Shown here: piece after piece, positions 36,359 through 45,544 of the stretch | How the letters are laid out: the number at the start of each line of letters is the position of its first letter | How positions within the stretch are numbered: position 1 is the first letter of the stretch | Assembly: GCA_026184775.1 (NCBI GenBank) | Contig: JANCYW010000018.1 | Coordinates: 1-64,000 of the forward strand | Source of the DNA: Cyanidium caldarium | Taxonomy: Eukaryota > Rhodophyta > Bangiophyceae > Cyanidiales > Cyanidiaceae | Length of the DNA: 64,000 nt | Direction: 5' to 3' | Position numbers and translations under genes: made by a program | Notes under the pieces: generated by a model | Databases searched by the model: none | Told to the model about the DNA's origin: nothing | Seen by the model: only the letters and a program-made list of their open reading frames with translations

Positions 36359-37594
36359 GCTCCCTCAGAGTGAGCAACAGACACCGAGGCCTAGACTGGG
36401 TGCGCGCCGGCTTCAACAGGTTGCTCGCTACGGGCGCGGCGGCTCGCAACGTCCGTCAGCGAACCGTGTGCAGTGCGCACCGGCACACTCGCTGAAGAGG
36501 TCGGCCACCGCGAACGCGGGTGGCCAGCTCGACCGCGGATTCCGATTGCGAGGGAATGAGCGGAGACCCGAGAAGATGACGTGGCGAAAACGAGCTAGTC
36601 GGGCAACTCGGGGAACGTGATGGAAAGTGTTTTCGCGTGGTGTGCAAGTTGTCGCAGACGATACGAGAGGGCCGGAAGAGGGCGCAGTTCTACGGGAGGC
36701 GTCCAACACGCCCTGCCGCAACAAGCTCGGCGTGGGCGACGGACGAGTAAAAAGCACGGCGATGGGACACTCTGGTGCACCCTTTCGTAAAAGCCTCCCC
36801 AACGTTTCTCCTCTCACAAATTGGCTTCCAGGAGATCGCCCAACCGAATAGGCCCCTAGACGGCCTGCACATGTGCACCCTTCAATGTGGTATGCCCTCT
36901 GCGCCTTCGACCCCCTTTTGCGGGAGATACGCCTACCCGTGTTTGCCTTGGCGACATTTGCACACCGTTCCTTTATCTCGCGCCCGGACCCGTCGGGAGC
37001 CTTCGTGCGCGCCCCGAATTCCGCCCACACAGATTGTTCTTTCCCCTACGCAATCTAATTTCGCATCAGATCGGCCCTGCGATGCCCTCGGATCGCACGC
37101 CTCTGCACAAAGATCCCTCCGCTACTGCGTTCTGACGCCGCGCGCGGTAAGTGACTTGGCCGGTCGGTGCCGACGTGTGCTCTGTTTAGCACGGACCTCT
37201 CGAAAGGACTCCGTGCGAGCACGGTCGGGGCGGCGACGGGTTGTGCGACGTGTAGCACACGCTAGGGCGAGCACCAGCAGCCACACTGGACTGGGTGTGT
37301 GCACTGCGCGCCGTGTACAGTCGCCTTCCGAAGACTGCAAGCAGCGCCCGAGTGCAGCGCCCCCTTCTCCACAACGACCGTGCCTGGCCACCGGCAGCTC
37401 GGGGGTCGATAACGCTCGCCAGAAACGTGCGCGGACCGACTTGTTTGGTGGAGAGCGACAGTCGCCAAAGCAGCAGCAGGACTCTGATTGGGTCATTGTT
37501 TTATTGGGTGGCATTGACAGACGAGAGTGACCGCCTGATCTGCGCCAGGGGACACGTCGCCGAGGGGAGCAACGTGGTCTGGGTAGAGCTGGCC
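36359..37594. other. 1.2-kb region without a recognised gene
   Basis: This is the longest gene-free stretch in the core region, between divergent WDR44-like and CCCH-finger genes. Frames of 60-250 codons exist on both strands, but none shows a domain or plausible composition; the longest, at 36775-37530 on the plus strand, is Arg/Ser/Pro-rich. The sequence looks less GC-extreme than the genes around it. It could hold two long promoters, a long 5' leader of the CCCH gene, or a structural RNA that I cannot identify. I looked for tRNA T loops and U6/U2 signatures without success. Confidence 0.5.
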
Positions 37595-38956
37595 ATGCAT
37601 ACCGCATATGCAACGCCGCAAGCAGGCGGTGAGCACCGGGAGACGCAGCCGCCATCGACGGCGCGCTCGCCGATGCGCTCGACGACGGCCTCCGCTCCGC
37701 GCGTCGAGCCGCAACAACCGTCAGGCAACGACGAAATGCTGATGCGCCACTTCAGCCATGCGATATCGGTGGCCTCTTCGAGCACGTCGTCCTCATCGTC
37801 CTCGTCGGCGGCGGCCGCCACGCCGCGTCGCTCCGTGGACGCGCCCCAGGCGAATGGCAGCCAGGGAAATACGCCGCCAAATGTGCCGTTGTGGCAGAAG
37901 CGCTCGCTGGGCAGCATGCAAGTGCACCTCTCCACCAGTGTGCACACGCTGTACGCACCCGCCGAGGTGGCCAATGACACGAGCGATGCGCGGCCCTACC
38001 GCTCCATGGGCAGTCTGTCAGCGCGCGTCGGTCACCGACATCGCCCCGAGCGCCCGCGCTATCCCGCGCCCCACAGCGCCGTACCACCGGAACGCCGCGG
38101 CGTGCCTCACTCGCCGACCGGCACCGCATCGTCGGCGTCGTCGCGCGCCTCGTCGGCCTCGCCACCGCGCCCGCCCTACGGTGGCAGCGCCACGCCGCGC
38201 ACGCCCGCCACCAACGAGCTGTACAAAACCGAACTGTGTCGTTCCTGGACAGAGACCGGCACGTGCCGTTACGGCCTCAAGTGCCAGTTTGCTCACGGCG
38301 AGCACGAACTGCGGCAGTTGCGTCGCCATCCCAAGTACAAGACCAAAGTGTGCAAAAACTACGCCGAGCACGGCAGCTGCCCGTACGGCAGTCGCTGTCG
38401 CTTCATCCACGAGCGCGACCGCAGTAAGAGTTTCGAGGGTCTCGACTCGGACCTCCTGGCGGCGGTGACCGCCGGCGGCGTCGGTGGCGGCGGCAGCGGC
38501 GCGCTGCGCAAACTGCCCATATTCGAGCAGATTCACCAAGGACTGGTAGCCAGCGATGAGGATGAACAGCAGCGGTTTACGGTGGAGACGGCGGCGGCGG
38601 CGACGGCCGCGACGATGGCGCGCGACTCTAGCAACACGTTGGGACGGTTCGGTTTAGCAGCGGCGTGGGATGGTATGGGTATCGCGACGAATGCAGCTGC
38701 CGAGCAGGCGCCCGCCGACATCGCTGGATATTCCGGCGACGGCAGCCGCGTCGATTTCACGCTCGGGCGACCCGGCATCGTCACCCCGCTGCACGCCACC
38801 CATTTCAGTCCGGTGACGCCGGCGCATGCGCAACACGCGCCGCATTCGCTCAGCCCGTGGTCGGCGTGCGAGCAGCGCGGGACGCCGACATCAACGAATG
38901 CCGCCGCAGCCCCGTCGCCATCCGCCCGCCGCACTGCCCTGTTCGGAGCGCTCTGA
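37595..38956 (+). CDS. Tandem CCCH zinc-finger RNA-binding protein
   Basis: This 453-residue protein contains two CCCH fingers of the tristetraprolin type. Finger one, at about 210-238, is [18 protein letters not shown] then KCQFAHG; finger two, at about 248-276, is [18 protein letters not shown] then RCRFIHE. Both have the C-X8-C-X5-C-X3-H spacing, the lead-in YKTEL/YKTKV and the 18-residue linker seen in TIS11/TTP. Such proteins bind AU-rich elements in mRNA 3' UTRs and promote decay. The rest is low-complexity Ser/Ala/Pro sequence. The ATG at 37595 is chosen as the start; ATGs at 37673 and 37737 are alternatives. It converges on eS7 with 48 bp between stops. Confidence 0.85.
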   Translation: MHTAYATPQAGGEHRETQPPSTARSPMRSTTASAPRVEPQQPSGNDEMLMRHFSHAISVASSSTSSSSSSSAAAATPRRSVDAPQANGSQGNTPPNVPLWQKRSLGSMQVHLSTSVHTLYAPAEVANDTSDARPYRSMGSLSARVGHRHRPERPRYPAPHSAVPPERRGVPHSPTGTASSASSRASSASPPRPPYGGSATPRTPATNELYKTELCRSWTETGTCRYGLKCQFAHGEHELRQLRRHPKYKTKVCKNYAEHGSCPYGSRCRFIHERDRSKSFEGLDSDLLAAVTAGGVGGGGSGALRKLPIFEQIHQGLVASDEDEQQRFTVETAAAATAATMARDSSNTLGRFGLAAAWDGMGIATNAAAEQAPADIAGYSGDGSRVDFTLGRPGIVTPLHATHFSPVTPAHAQHAPHSLSPWSACEQRGTPTSTNAAAAPSPSARRTALFGAL

Positions 38957-39004
38957 TACCGCCGGTATTCCACTGCATCGCTCACCCCATTCATACTGTT
39001 ACGC

Positions 39005-39613
39005 TCAAAAATCGGGAAACTCGAACACCACCTCCTTACCGGTGATCTTCTTATACACCGCCCGATAGGCGTCCACACGGTGCTCCACGTTCGGCCTCTC
39101 CCGCGGATCCAAGTGCACGTGCAACACGCGACTTTGGTCGGTGCGGAACACGGTGCGCTTGCCCACAATCTCCGTCGGATACACCAGATCCTCCAGGTAC
39201 GCGTCCTGCACCGCGGTGAGGGTGCGCGACCGCGGCCGCTTCTGCTTCAACAGGCGGTGGCCCTTGCGCTCCTTGGGCAGAATACGCCGCTTGCCCAACA
39301 CCACCACCTGCCGCCCACTGAACTTTTTCTCCAACTCCCGCACCAACCGCGTATGCACCCGGTGGTAGCGACTGAGCAGGCGATACGGCACGTACAGCAC
39401 CAGCGCCACCCGGCCGCCGCCCACGTCCACCTCGAACACGTTGCTTATAGCCAGCTCGCGCACTTCCATCTTCAGATCCGACGCACCCGCCTCCAGATCC
39501 AACAGTGCCTGCGCCACCTGCTCCTCCACCGGCAGCACCGACTCGTGCGCGCCCTTGACGATCTTGCGCGACAACGCCGGCGTCACGGCAGCCGACGCAC
39601 CGCCCGACGCCAT
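39005..39613 (-). CDS. RPS7: Ribosomal protein eS7
   Basis: This is a complete 202-residue eS7 of the small cytosolic ribosomal subunit. Typical segments are VEEQVAQALLDLE, ELAISNVFEVDVG, ALVLYVPYRLLSRYHRVHTR, LVRELEKKFSGRQVVVLGKR, and the C-terminal RVDAYRAVYKKITGKEVVFEF. Length and start (MASGG...) fit the family. It has a convergent neighbour (CCCH gene) and a divergent one (DUF3326 gene). Confidence 0.95.
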   Translation of the reverse strand: MASGGASAAVTPALSRKIVKGAHESVLPVEEQVAQALLDLEAGASDLKMEVRELAISNVFEVDVGGGRVALVLYVPYRLLSRYHRVHTRLVRELEKKFSGRQVVVLGKRRILPKERKGHRLLKQKRPRSRTLTAVQDAYLEDLVYPTEIVGKRTVFRTDQSRVLHVHLDPRERPNVEHRVDAYRAVYKKITGKEVVFEFPDF

Positions 39614-39993
39614 GTTGTGAAGAGAGGATCGGTGTTATGGTAGGTGGGATCGGTGACTAGGAACGGATGGAGTGCCCGAGATGGTGCTCTTGTCGCGCAA
39701 CGCGCCCCGGTGCGGTATCGACAGCGTGGTCGGCGCGCCGTCGGAGGCAGCGAGAGCGGCCGCCGCGCGATGCGACGACGCCGCCGCAGCGATCGACGAC
39801 GGCGATCGACGACGTCGAATGCCGGTTGCAACGCGGCGGTGTGTGGACGGGAGCATGGCAGGTCGAGAGGGAATGAACTGCGGGACGGGGACTGCGGAAT
39901 ATACGGACGTGTCGTGTTGAGTCGCTTTTCAGTGTGTGTGTGTGTGTGTGTGGGATGCGCCATGAAAGTCAAACTGCCTCCGCGGCAAACGGG
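39614..39993. promoter_or_regulatory. Divergent intergenic region eS7 / DUF3326, with GT run
   Basis: This 380 bp stretch should include promoters for both genes. A perfect (GT)n run is at about 39933-39951. Since the start of the DUF3326 gene is uncertain, part of this region could be coding. No RNA gene is seen. Confidence 0.45.
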
Positions 39994-41352
39994 ATGAGGA
40001 GAGACAGCGCCCGCGGGAGCCTGGCGTACACCGCGGCGTGGGCATCTTTGAGCGGGAGCATGAACAGCAGGTGCCGTCGAGGTGATCGGAGGTTATGTCG
40101 GCACGCAGATTTATCGAGCGGCACTCGTGCAGTCGCCTGCACCGCTTTCGGGAACAAGCGCGACAAGTCACGCCACCCCGCCCTCCTTCGACACCGCCGT
40201 CTTCTCCTGAAGGGCTCGGCGACTGCCGCCGACAACTACACCACAGTGATGGTCGTGCCGACGGGAGTGGGTGCGTCGATTGGCGGGTACGCCGGTGACG
40301 CTTTGCCGGCGGCGCGACTGCTGGCGGCGGTCAGCGGCCGACTCATCACCCATCCCAATGTGCTGAACGGCGCCATGCTGTATTGGCCCATCGACAACGC
40401 CTGGTACGTCGAGGGCTACGCGTTGGATCGGTTTTGTGCGGGCGATTGGGCCCTGCGGCCGATACCGCACGGCACGCGCAACCGTGTGGGGGTGGTGTTC
40501 GACGGCGGCATCGAGGCGGACCTGCTGCAACGACACATTCAGGTGTGCGATGCGGTGCGCGCTACACTCGGTCTATCGGTGGCCGGATACACGGTGACGC
40601 GGCAGCCGGTGGGCGTGCATTTGGGCACGGCCGACAGCGGCGCCAGCACCGGCAGCGTCACCCGTCCGGAGGCGTTGTTGGAGGCGGCAGCTGCCTTGCG
40701 ACGACCGCCGCACGCTTGCGATGCGCTGGCGCTGGTGTGCCGCTTTCCGGGAGACGAGGAGGATCCGCAAAAGCTGACGGCCTATCGACAGGGGCAGGGC
40801 GTGGATTCGGTGGGCGGTGCCGAGGCGCTGCTATCGCATTGGGTGACGCGCGAGCTGCAGGTGCCATGTGCGCATGCGCCGGCGTTGGACCCGCTGGGCG
40901 TCGACGCCAGCATCAGCCCCAAGGCTGCCGCCGAGGAGCTCGGCTACACCTTTCTGCCGAGCGTGCTGGTGGGGCTGAGCCGCGCGCCGCGCTTTTGCAG
41001 CGCATCGGCGCCGCATCGTCCGGCGGATGCCATCGGATGCGAGGCGGTAGATGCTATCGTCGCGCCGTATGACGCTTGCGGCGGGGAGGCGGTACGGGCG
41101 CTGTATCGACAGGGCAAACTGGTCATCGCGGTGCGGGAGAACACCACCTGCTTGCCACAAACGCCCGAATGGTTGGAAGCGCAAGACGGCACCCGAAGCG
41201 GCACGTTACGGGTAGCGCGCAGCTACGCCGAGGCTGCCGGCTTGATCGCCGCCCATCGCGCCGGCATTTTCTTGCCAGCGCTGACGGCCACCGTCGAGCG
41301 CACTCCCCGCATCCCGATAGGTCAGGAGCACCTGTCACCGCCGGCGCGATAA
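39994..41352 (+). CDS. DUF3326 protein, probably plastid-targeted
   Basis: The protein has 452 residues. After a basic, Ser/Ala-rich N-terminal ~85 residues comes MVVPTGVGASIGGYAGDALP, then LITHPNVLNGAMLYWP, WYVEGYALDRFCAG, NRVGVVFDGGIEADL and IQVCDAVRATLGLSV. These I recognise as DUF3326, a family shared by cyanobacteria and photosynthetic eukaryotes with no established biochemical role. The pattern suggests a soluble enzyme with a nucleotide- or metal-binding N-terminal loop. The basic leader is consistent with a plastid transit peptide, which would fit a gene inherited from the cyanobacterial endosymbiont. ATGs at 39955, 39994 and 40060 are all possible; I chose 39994. Confidence 0.75.
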   Translation: MRRDSARGSLAYTAAWASLSGSMNSRCRRGDRRLCRHADLSSGTRAVACTAFGNKRDKSRHPALLRHRRLLLKGSATAADNYTTVMVVPTGVGASIGGYAGDALPAARLLAAVSGRLITHPNVLNGAMLYWPIDNAWYVEGYALDRFCAGDWALRPIPHGTRNRVGVVFDGGIEADLLQRHIQVCDAVRATLGLSVAGYTVTRQPVGVHLGTADSGASTGSVTRPEALLEAAAALRRPPHACDALALVCRFPGDEEDPQKLTAYRQGQGVDSVGGAEALLSHWVTRELQVPCAHAPALDPLGVDASISPKAAAEELGYTFLPSVLVGLSRAPRFCSASAPHRPADAIGCEAVDAIVAPYDACGGEAVRALYRQGKLVIAVRENTTCLPQTPEWLEAQDGTRSGTLRVARSYAEAAGLIAAHRAGIFLPALTATVERTPRIPIGQEHLSPPAR

Positions 41353-41377
41353 GCGTGCGCCTCCCGCCACCCATCGC

Positions 41378-41782
41378 CTACATAATAAACAACGCCAACG
41401 CCGGCCTGCGTAGATGCAATAACAACCGCCCGCCGGCTTCCTCTAACATCTGCGGCCAGTCGTCCGACTGCGCGTCCAGCCACGGCTTGGCCGCCAGGCA
41501 CAGCCGCCGGCTGGTCCACTGCGTGCACGGGTACAGCCGGTCCAACACGCTGCCCCGTGACGTCTCCAGCACTTTGCGACCGCCCAGCGTCTCGATGACG
41601 GGTGTGTGTGCCAACGCCCAGCGACACAGGGCGCCGCGCATCACGTGGTGCAGCTCGTACGGGACGGTGAAGAGCCCGGTCGGCACGTGCAGCACCGCCG
41701 GGTAGACGATCCGGGTGGGGGAAGCGGGCGCCGGTGGTGCTGCAAGTTCATGAAAGGACTTGGTGGCGGTTTTCGGGGACAT
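41378..41782 (-). CDS. Unrecognised 134-residue protein
   Basis: This frame runs from the ATG at 41782 (41791 is an alternative three codons earlier). The sequence looks like real protein: mixed composition, with YPAVLHVPTGLFTVPYELHH then RGALCRWALAHTPVIETLGG, and a C-terminal ARPALALF-like hydrophobic end (RRPALALFIM). It has no signal peptide and no recognised motif. The stop is 25 bp from that of the convergent DUF3326 gene, the tight spacing typical of real neighbours here. I do not know the family. Confidence 0.55.
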   Translation of the reverse strand: MSPKTATKSFHELAAPPAPASPTRIVYPAVLHVPTGLFTVPYELHHVMRGALCRWALAHTPVIETLGGRKVLETSRGSVLDRLYPCTQWTSRRLCLAAKPWLDAQSDDWPQMLEEAGGRLLLHLRRPALALFIM

Positions 41783-42297
41783 GGAGTGCATCACAAGTTG
41801 AGAGAGAGACACGACGGTCTGAGGGCCACGAACTCCTGAACACGGCGCGACGCGTTGCCAAGCGCTGGCGAGCTGCACGTCGCGGCGGGTGCAGGTGCTT
41901 TACGTAGAGGAAAGCGGAGGGAGGTGAAAGTGGCCGATGTGTTCAGGATAAGCGCGGGTGGTATGCCTTGGCGCTACCCGGCTTGCACAGGCGCACATGC
42001 CCGTCCGATGCGAATGACTGGAACAAGACGAAAAGCACGACCAGACGTACCGACGATGTCCACCTCAAGGAGCCTTATCCATCCCCTCCTCCCATCTTCT
42101 CTCGCTGAGGTCCGTATGCCTCCGTGCCTTGTCTCTGCCTCCCTCGCGCTCTGTCGAGCGCCATCTCGCGCCGTTCCCGCAGCGACGTTCCGCGGTTCTG
42201 CCGTCGTCGGCCGTGCCGCTCGCTCCCCCCGTTGCCCCCAGACGGTTTTTGAGGCGTGGTCACCGTGTACGCACCCGCGTTCCCCTCTCTCCGCCTC
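41783..42297. other. Divergent intergenic region, 515 bp
   Basis: This region lies between the starts of the unrecognised gene and MOB1. Frames here are Arg/Pro-rich and unconvincing. I see no RNA gene. It should contain both promoters and the MOB1 leader, which looks pyrimidine-rich near 42070-42300. Confidence 0.4.
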
Positions 42298-42954
42298 ATG
42301 TTGTCCTTTCTGGATTGGGGGTCTACTTTCCGCGCCAAAAAGGCCAGCAAGCCGGACGGCTCGGAGGGGCCGTCGCAGCATCCGCAGTCGCAGTTGCCGC
42401 ACTTGCTGCGGTCCGCGGACGCCAAACGTATATTCGGCACCACGTTGGTGGACCGCGCTCAGCTGCGCAAGTCGGTGCAGTTGCCCGAGGGCGAGCAGCT
42501 GGACGATTGGATTGCTCTGTACTGTGTGGACTTTTTGAACGTGATGAACTTGCTGTACAGCCTCGTCTACGCCAAGGCGTGCACCGAGGAGAGCTGCCCC
42601 AGCATGACCGCCGGGCCGTGCTACGAGTACCGCTGGCACGAGGACGGCGATCGCGGCCGACCGGTGCGTCTGAGTGCGCCGCGCTACATCGAGTCGCTGC
42701 TGGAGTGGGCCGAGCAGCAGCTGTCGCACGCTTCGCTGCCGCAGAACCGCAAAGTGTGTCGTGCGGTCGTGCGCCGCTTCTACCGACTATTCGCCCACAT
42801 CTACCACCACCACATGGACACGGCGCTGGAGTTCGGCGCCACCACCCACCTGAACACCTGTTTCTGGCATTTCTATTACTTTGTCAGGGAGTTCAACCTG
42901 ATCAGCAGCAAAGAGCTGGAGCCGCTGCGCGGCGTGGCCGAGGTGGGCGCTTGA
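42298..42954 (+). CDS. MOB1: MOB1 kinase activator
   Basis: This 218-residue protein has the complete MOB1/phocein fold. Landmarks are RSVQLPEGE-type sequence (LRKSVQLPEGEQLDDWIALY), the zinc-binding cysteines in CTEESCPSMTAGPCYEYRW, and zinc-binding histidines in YRLFAHIYHHHMD, followed by HLNTCFWHFYYFVREFNLI. MOB1 activates NDR/LATS kinases and controls mitotic exit and cytokinesis. The ATG at 42298 (MLSFLDW) is chosen; an earlier in-frame GTG is not likely to be used. Length matches the family. Confidence 0.93.
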   Translation: MLSFLDWGSTFRAKKASKPDGSEGPSQHPQSQLPHLLRSADAKRIFGTTLVDRAQLRKSVQLPEGEQLDDWIALYCVDFLNVMNLLYSLVYAKACTEESCPSMTAGPCYEYRWHEDGDRGRPVRLSAPRYIESLLEWAEQQLSHASLPQNRKVCRAVVRRFYRLFAHIYHHHMDTALEFGATTHLNTCFWHFYYFVREFNLISSKELEPLRGVAEVGA

Positions 42955-43419
42955 AGAGGAGGATGACGTTAGGCGCGCGAGATCACGTGATTCTGGAGCC
43001 AAAGCTGCGATAAAGTCTCTACTGCTGTATGCATTGACTTTTGGCCCTGCTGCAACCACCTTATGGGCAGGCGATCGCCACGGATATCTCCTCCTGGGGC
43101 ACCGCCATCGTCCCGCAGTTCCGCCGACGCGTCCCGTCGCGGCGTGCGGTGGAGAACCTCTGCGCTGGCTCGCGCACGTGGTGTGCTGGCCGAGCGGCCT
43201 CTGGCGCACTCGGACCACACGTGCGACGCGTTCCTCAACGCTCATGCCCGGCCAACTCCCCTGGACGTGTGCGCGCTTCAACGTTGTGGAAGAGACCATG
43301 GCCAGTGACTAGGTGTCACCGCGCATCCCCTGCACTGCCAGAGGAGCGACTGCTGCGCTTTTCGAGGCTCCGTGGAAGCGCGCTTCTCCCCGCGCTCACG
43401 CTCCTCGAGCGCCGTCTTC
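42955..43419. other. Intergenic region, 465 bp
   Basis: This lies between MOB1 and the kinase gene on the same strand. Plus-strand frames starting near 43041 and 43063 show no recognised domain. It probably carries the MOB1 3' UTR and the kinase promoter. No RNA gene is seen. Confidence 0.4.
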
Positions 43420-45501
43420 ATGCAACGCATCTTCGAGGCGGCCGGGGAACCGGTGCGGGCCAACCCGGCCATCCCGCTGCACCGGTACGTGGCGGTGGCG
43501 CGACGGCTACTCGAGGAGGCCAACCGACACGGTGCCGTGGGCGAGGTGGCCCGACAGGCGGTGCTGCTGGTTCGGTTCAACTCGCTGGTGCTGGAGACGC
43601 TACCGCAGCATCCGGCGTGGCGTCTGGAGCAGAATCGGGCGCTGCGCGAGGCACTGCGCGCCAAGGCCGCACAAGTGCTGGACGACTTGGAGCGCTTCCG
43701 GGAGGAGGCGCATACGTCATCGCGAGCGCTGGCCACGATGCGACAGGCGTTTGCGGCGGTGCCGGGCGACGATGCCGTTTCGGTGTCATGGAGTGCCGTG
43801 CGGGTGCAAGAGCTGGAGGGGCCGCCACCGGCGCCGGTGCCGCCCGAGCGCACCAACGCCATGGAGTCGCTGCCGCCGACCACTGCGGCCAGCGTGGCCG
43901 CCGACAAGCCGGCACCGCAGAGCCCCGATAACGGCACCGCCATGACCTACCTGCAGAGCGAAGACGATGTGCAACAGCGGCTGCGGCAGGTGCTGTCACG
44001 CAGCGGCACCATGACCGAACTGTTTTGCCGGACGTGGAACATGTCCGCAGCCGAGCGACACGAGTTCATCGTGCGCGGCCTGTTGGCCGAGGCCGGCGTG
44101 GCGCTCAACGATGCCAATTACCATATGGCCAGTGCCGTGCTGAACGATTACCGACTGGTGCGGGCAACGCCATCATGGAACGGCGGCGGCGCGACGGACG
44201 AGTACGGATCAGCTGCTGTCGCTGCGTCGGGACATGTGCCGGGCGCCGCGGCGACGCGCGATGAGGCAGCGTCGCGGAATGCGGTCGGGCCCTGGCCCAT
44301 ATCGCCCGACAAGGAGATGAATTCGGAGGAGGCATCGCGGACGTCGCTGGCGACCGCAGCGGCCATGGCGGGACCGGATGAACAGCCGGCCGGTCCCGAC
44401 GGCGACACCCCTGCCGATGGCGCGGTTGCCAACACCCCACCGGACGCCGCCTTTGGCGAAATGTGGCTCAAGGCGTGGCACGTCGGTTTCGACGATCTGG
44501 TGGTGGGGCCGAAAATCGGCTCGGGCGGCTACGGGGAGGTGTTCGTGGGCAAACACGGCAACCGCCTGGTGGCCATCAAGCACCTGCAACCGGTGGATGG
44601 TGTCTACTCGCCGGAGCTGCTGCGGTCATTCCGCGAAGAGATGATTCTGATGAGCGGCCTGTCGCACCCGAACATCGTGCGTTTCATGGGCGCTTGCACC
44701 CGCCCGCCGTACCTCTGCATTCTGACGGAGTACGTGCACGGCGGCACGCTGTATCGCCTGTTGCAGAAACGGCGTCGCCGTCGCGTGGACCCGGTCACCG
44801 GCGCGTTCGTCGGCGGCACCGTCGTGACCGAGTTTCTGCCCTGGTGCGGCATCGTGCGGTTGGCACTGGGCGTTGCCCGTGGTATGTGCTATCTGCACTC
44901 GCAGAATCCGGTCATCGTGCACCGAGACCTCAAATCGCCCAACTGCCTGGTGTTCTCCGCCAGCAGCCCGGTGCCGGTGGATCCGAGCGCACCCGTCATT
45001 CCCGAACCGAGCACCGGCGGCACCGGTGGACCGATCCGCCACGACGCCGACTTTGGCCAGGCCGACGTCAAACTCATCGACTTTGGCCTCAGCCGCACCC
45101 AGCTCAAGTCGTACATATCCACCGGCATCGCCGGCACGCCCGAGTGGATGGCACCGGAGATTATGCGCCAGGAGCGCGTCAACCAGGGCGCCGACGTGTT
45201 CTCCTTCGGGGTCATCCTGTGGGAACTGATCACCGGCGAGCGACCGTGGGAACAACTCACCCAGACGCAGGTGGTCTACCGAGTGGGGTACCTCGGCGAG
45301 ACGCTGCCCATACCGCCAGATACGCACAAGGCGCTGGCGGAGCTGGTGCAGGAGGCGTTTGCATCCAACCCGCACGAGCGACCCGGCTTTCCGGCCATCG
45401 TCGAACGGCTGGAGCAGTTGGCGCGCGAGACGGCGGTGGACGCGACAGCGGGAGAGGCGTTGCTGCGTGCGAGAATCAACGGAGGACACGCCGTGAAGTA
45501 A
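43420..45501 (+). CDS. TKL-type kinase with AMSH/USP8-like N-terminus
   Basis: The 693-residue protein has two clear parts. Residues ~1-95 (NPAIPLHRYVAVARRLLEEA, ARQAVLLVRFNSLVLETLPQ, then HPAW) resemble the USP8_dimer/MIT-like domain of the endosomal deubiquitinases AMSH and USP8. A disordered region of ~260 residues follows. Residues ~360-670 form a tyrosine-kinase-like Ser/Thr kinase: GSGGYGEV, lysine K387 in VAIK, HRDLKSPN with D503, DFG with D554, and GTPEWMAPE. All catalytic residues are present, so it should be active, and the HRDLKSPN form is Raf/plant-TKL-like. The N-terminal domain suggests recruitment to ESCRT or endosomal membranes, by inference. The upstream in-frame codon at 43372 is GTG, so 43420 is used. 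Confidence 0.85.
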   Translation: MQRIFEAAGEPVRANPAIPLHRYVAVARRLLEEANRHGAVGEVARQAVLLVRFNSLVLETLPQHPAWRLEQNRALREALRAKAAQVLDDLERFREEAHTSSRALATMRQAFAAVPGDDAVSVSWSAVRVQELEGPPPAPVPPERTNAMESLPPTTAASVAADKPAPQSPDNGTAMTYLQSEDDVQQRLRQVLSRSGTMTELFCRTWNMSAAERHEFIVRGLLAEAGVALNDANYHMASAVLNDYRLVRATPSWNGGGATDEYGSAAVAASGHVPGAAATRDEAASRNAVGPWPISPDKEMNSEEASRTSLATAAAMAGPDEQPAGPDGDTPADGAVANTPPDAAFGEMWLKAWHVGFDDLVVGPKIGSGGYGEVFVGKHGNRLVAIKHLQPVDGVYSPELLRSFREEMILMSGLSHPNIVRFMGACTRPPYLCILTEYVHGGTLYRLLQKRRRRRVDPVTGAFVGGTVVTEFLPWCGIVRLALGVARGMCYLHSQNPVIVHRDLKSPNCLVFSASSPVPVDPSAPVIPEPSTGGTGGPIRHDADFGQADVKLIDFGLSRTQLKSYISTGIAGTPEWMAPEIMRQERVNQGADVFSFGVILWELITGERPWEQLTQTQVVYRVGYLGETLPIPPDTHKALAELVQEAFASNPHERPGFPAIVERLEQLARETAVDATAGEALLRARINGGHAVK

Positions 45502-45544
45502 GAGAGAGGGAATTGTGGCCGTGTGGAAACTGTAAAGGGAGGCG

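Noticed and set aside
36775-37530. A 251-codon frame in the 1.2-kb gap
   Set aside because: It is rich in Arg, Ser and Pro without any motif, and its neighbours on the other strand are equally open.
43041-43419. Plus-strand open frames before the kinase gene
   Set aside because: There is no recognised domain, starts are unclear, and composition matches non-coding GC-rich DNA.
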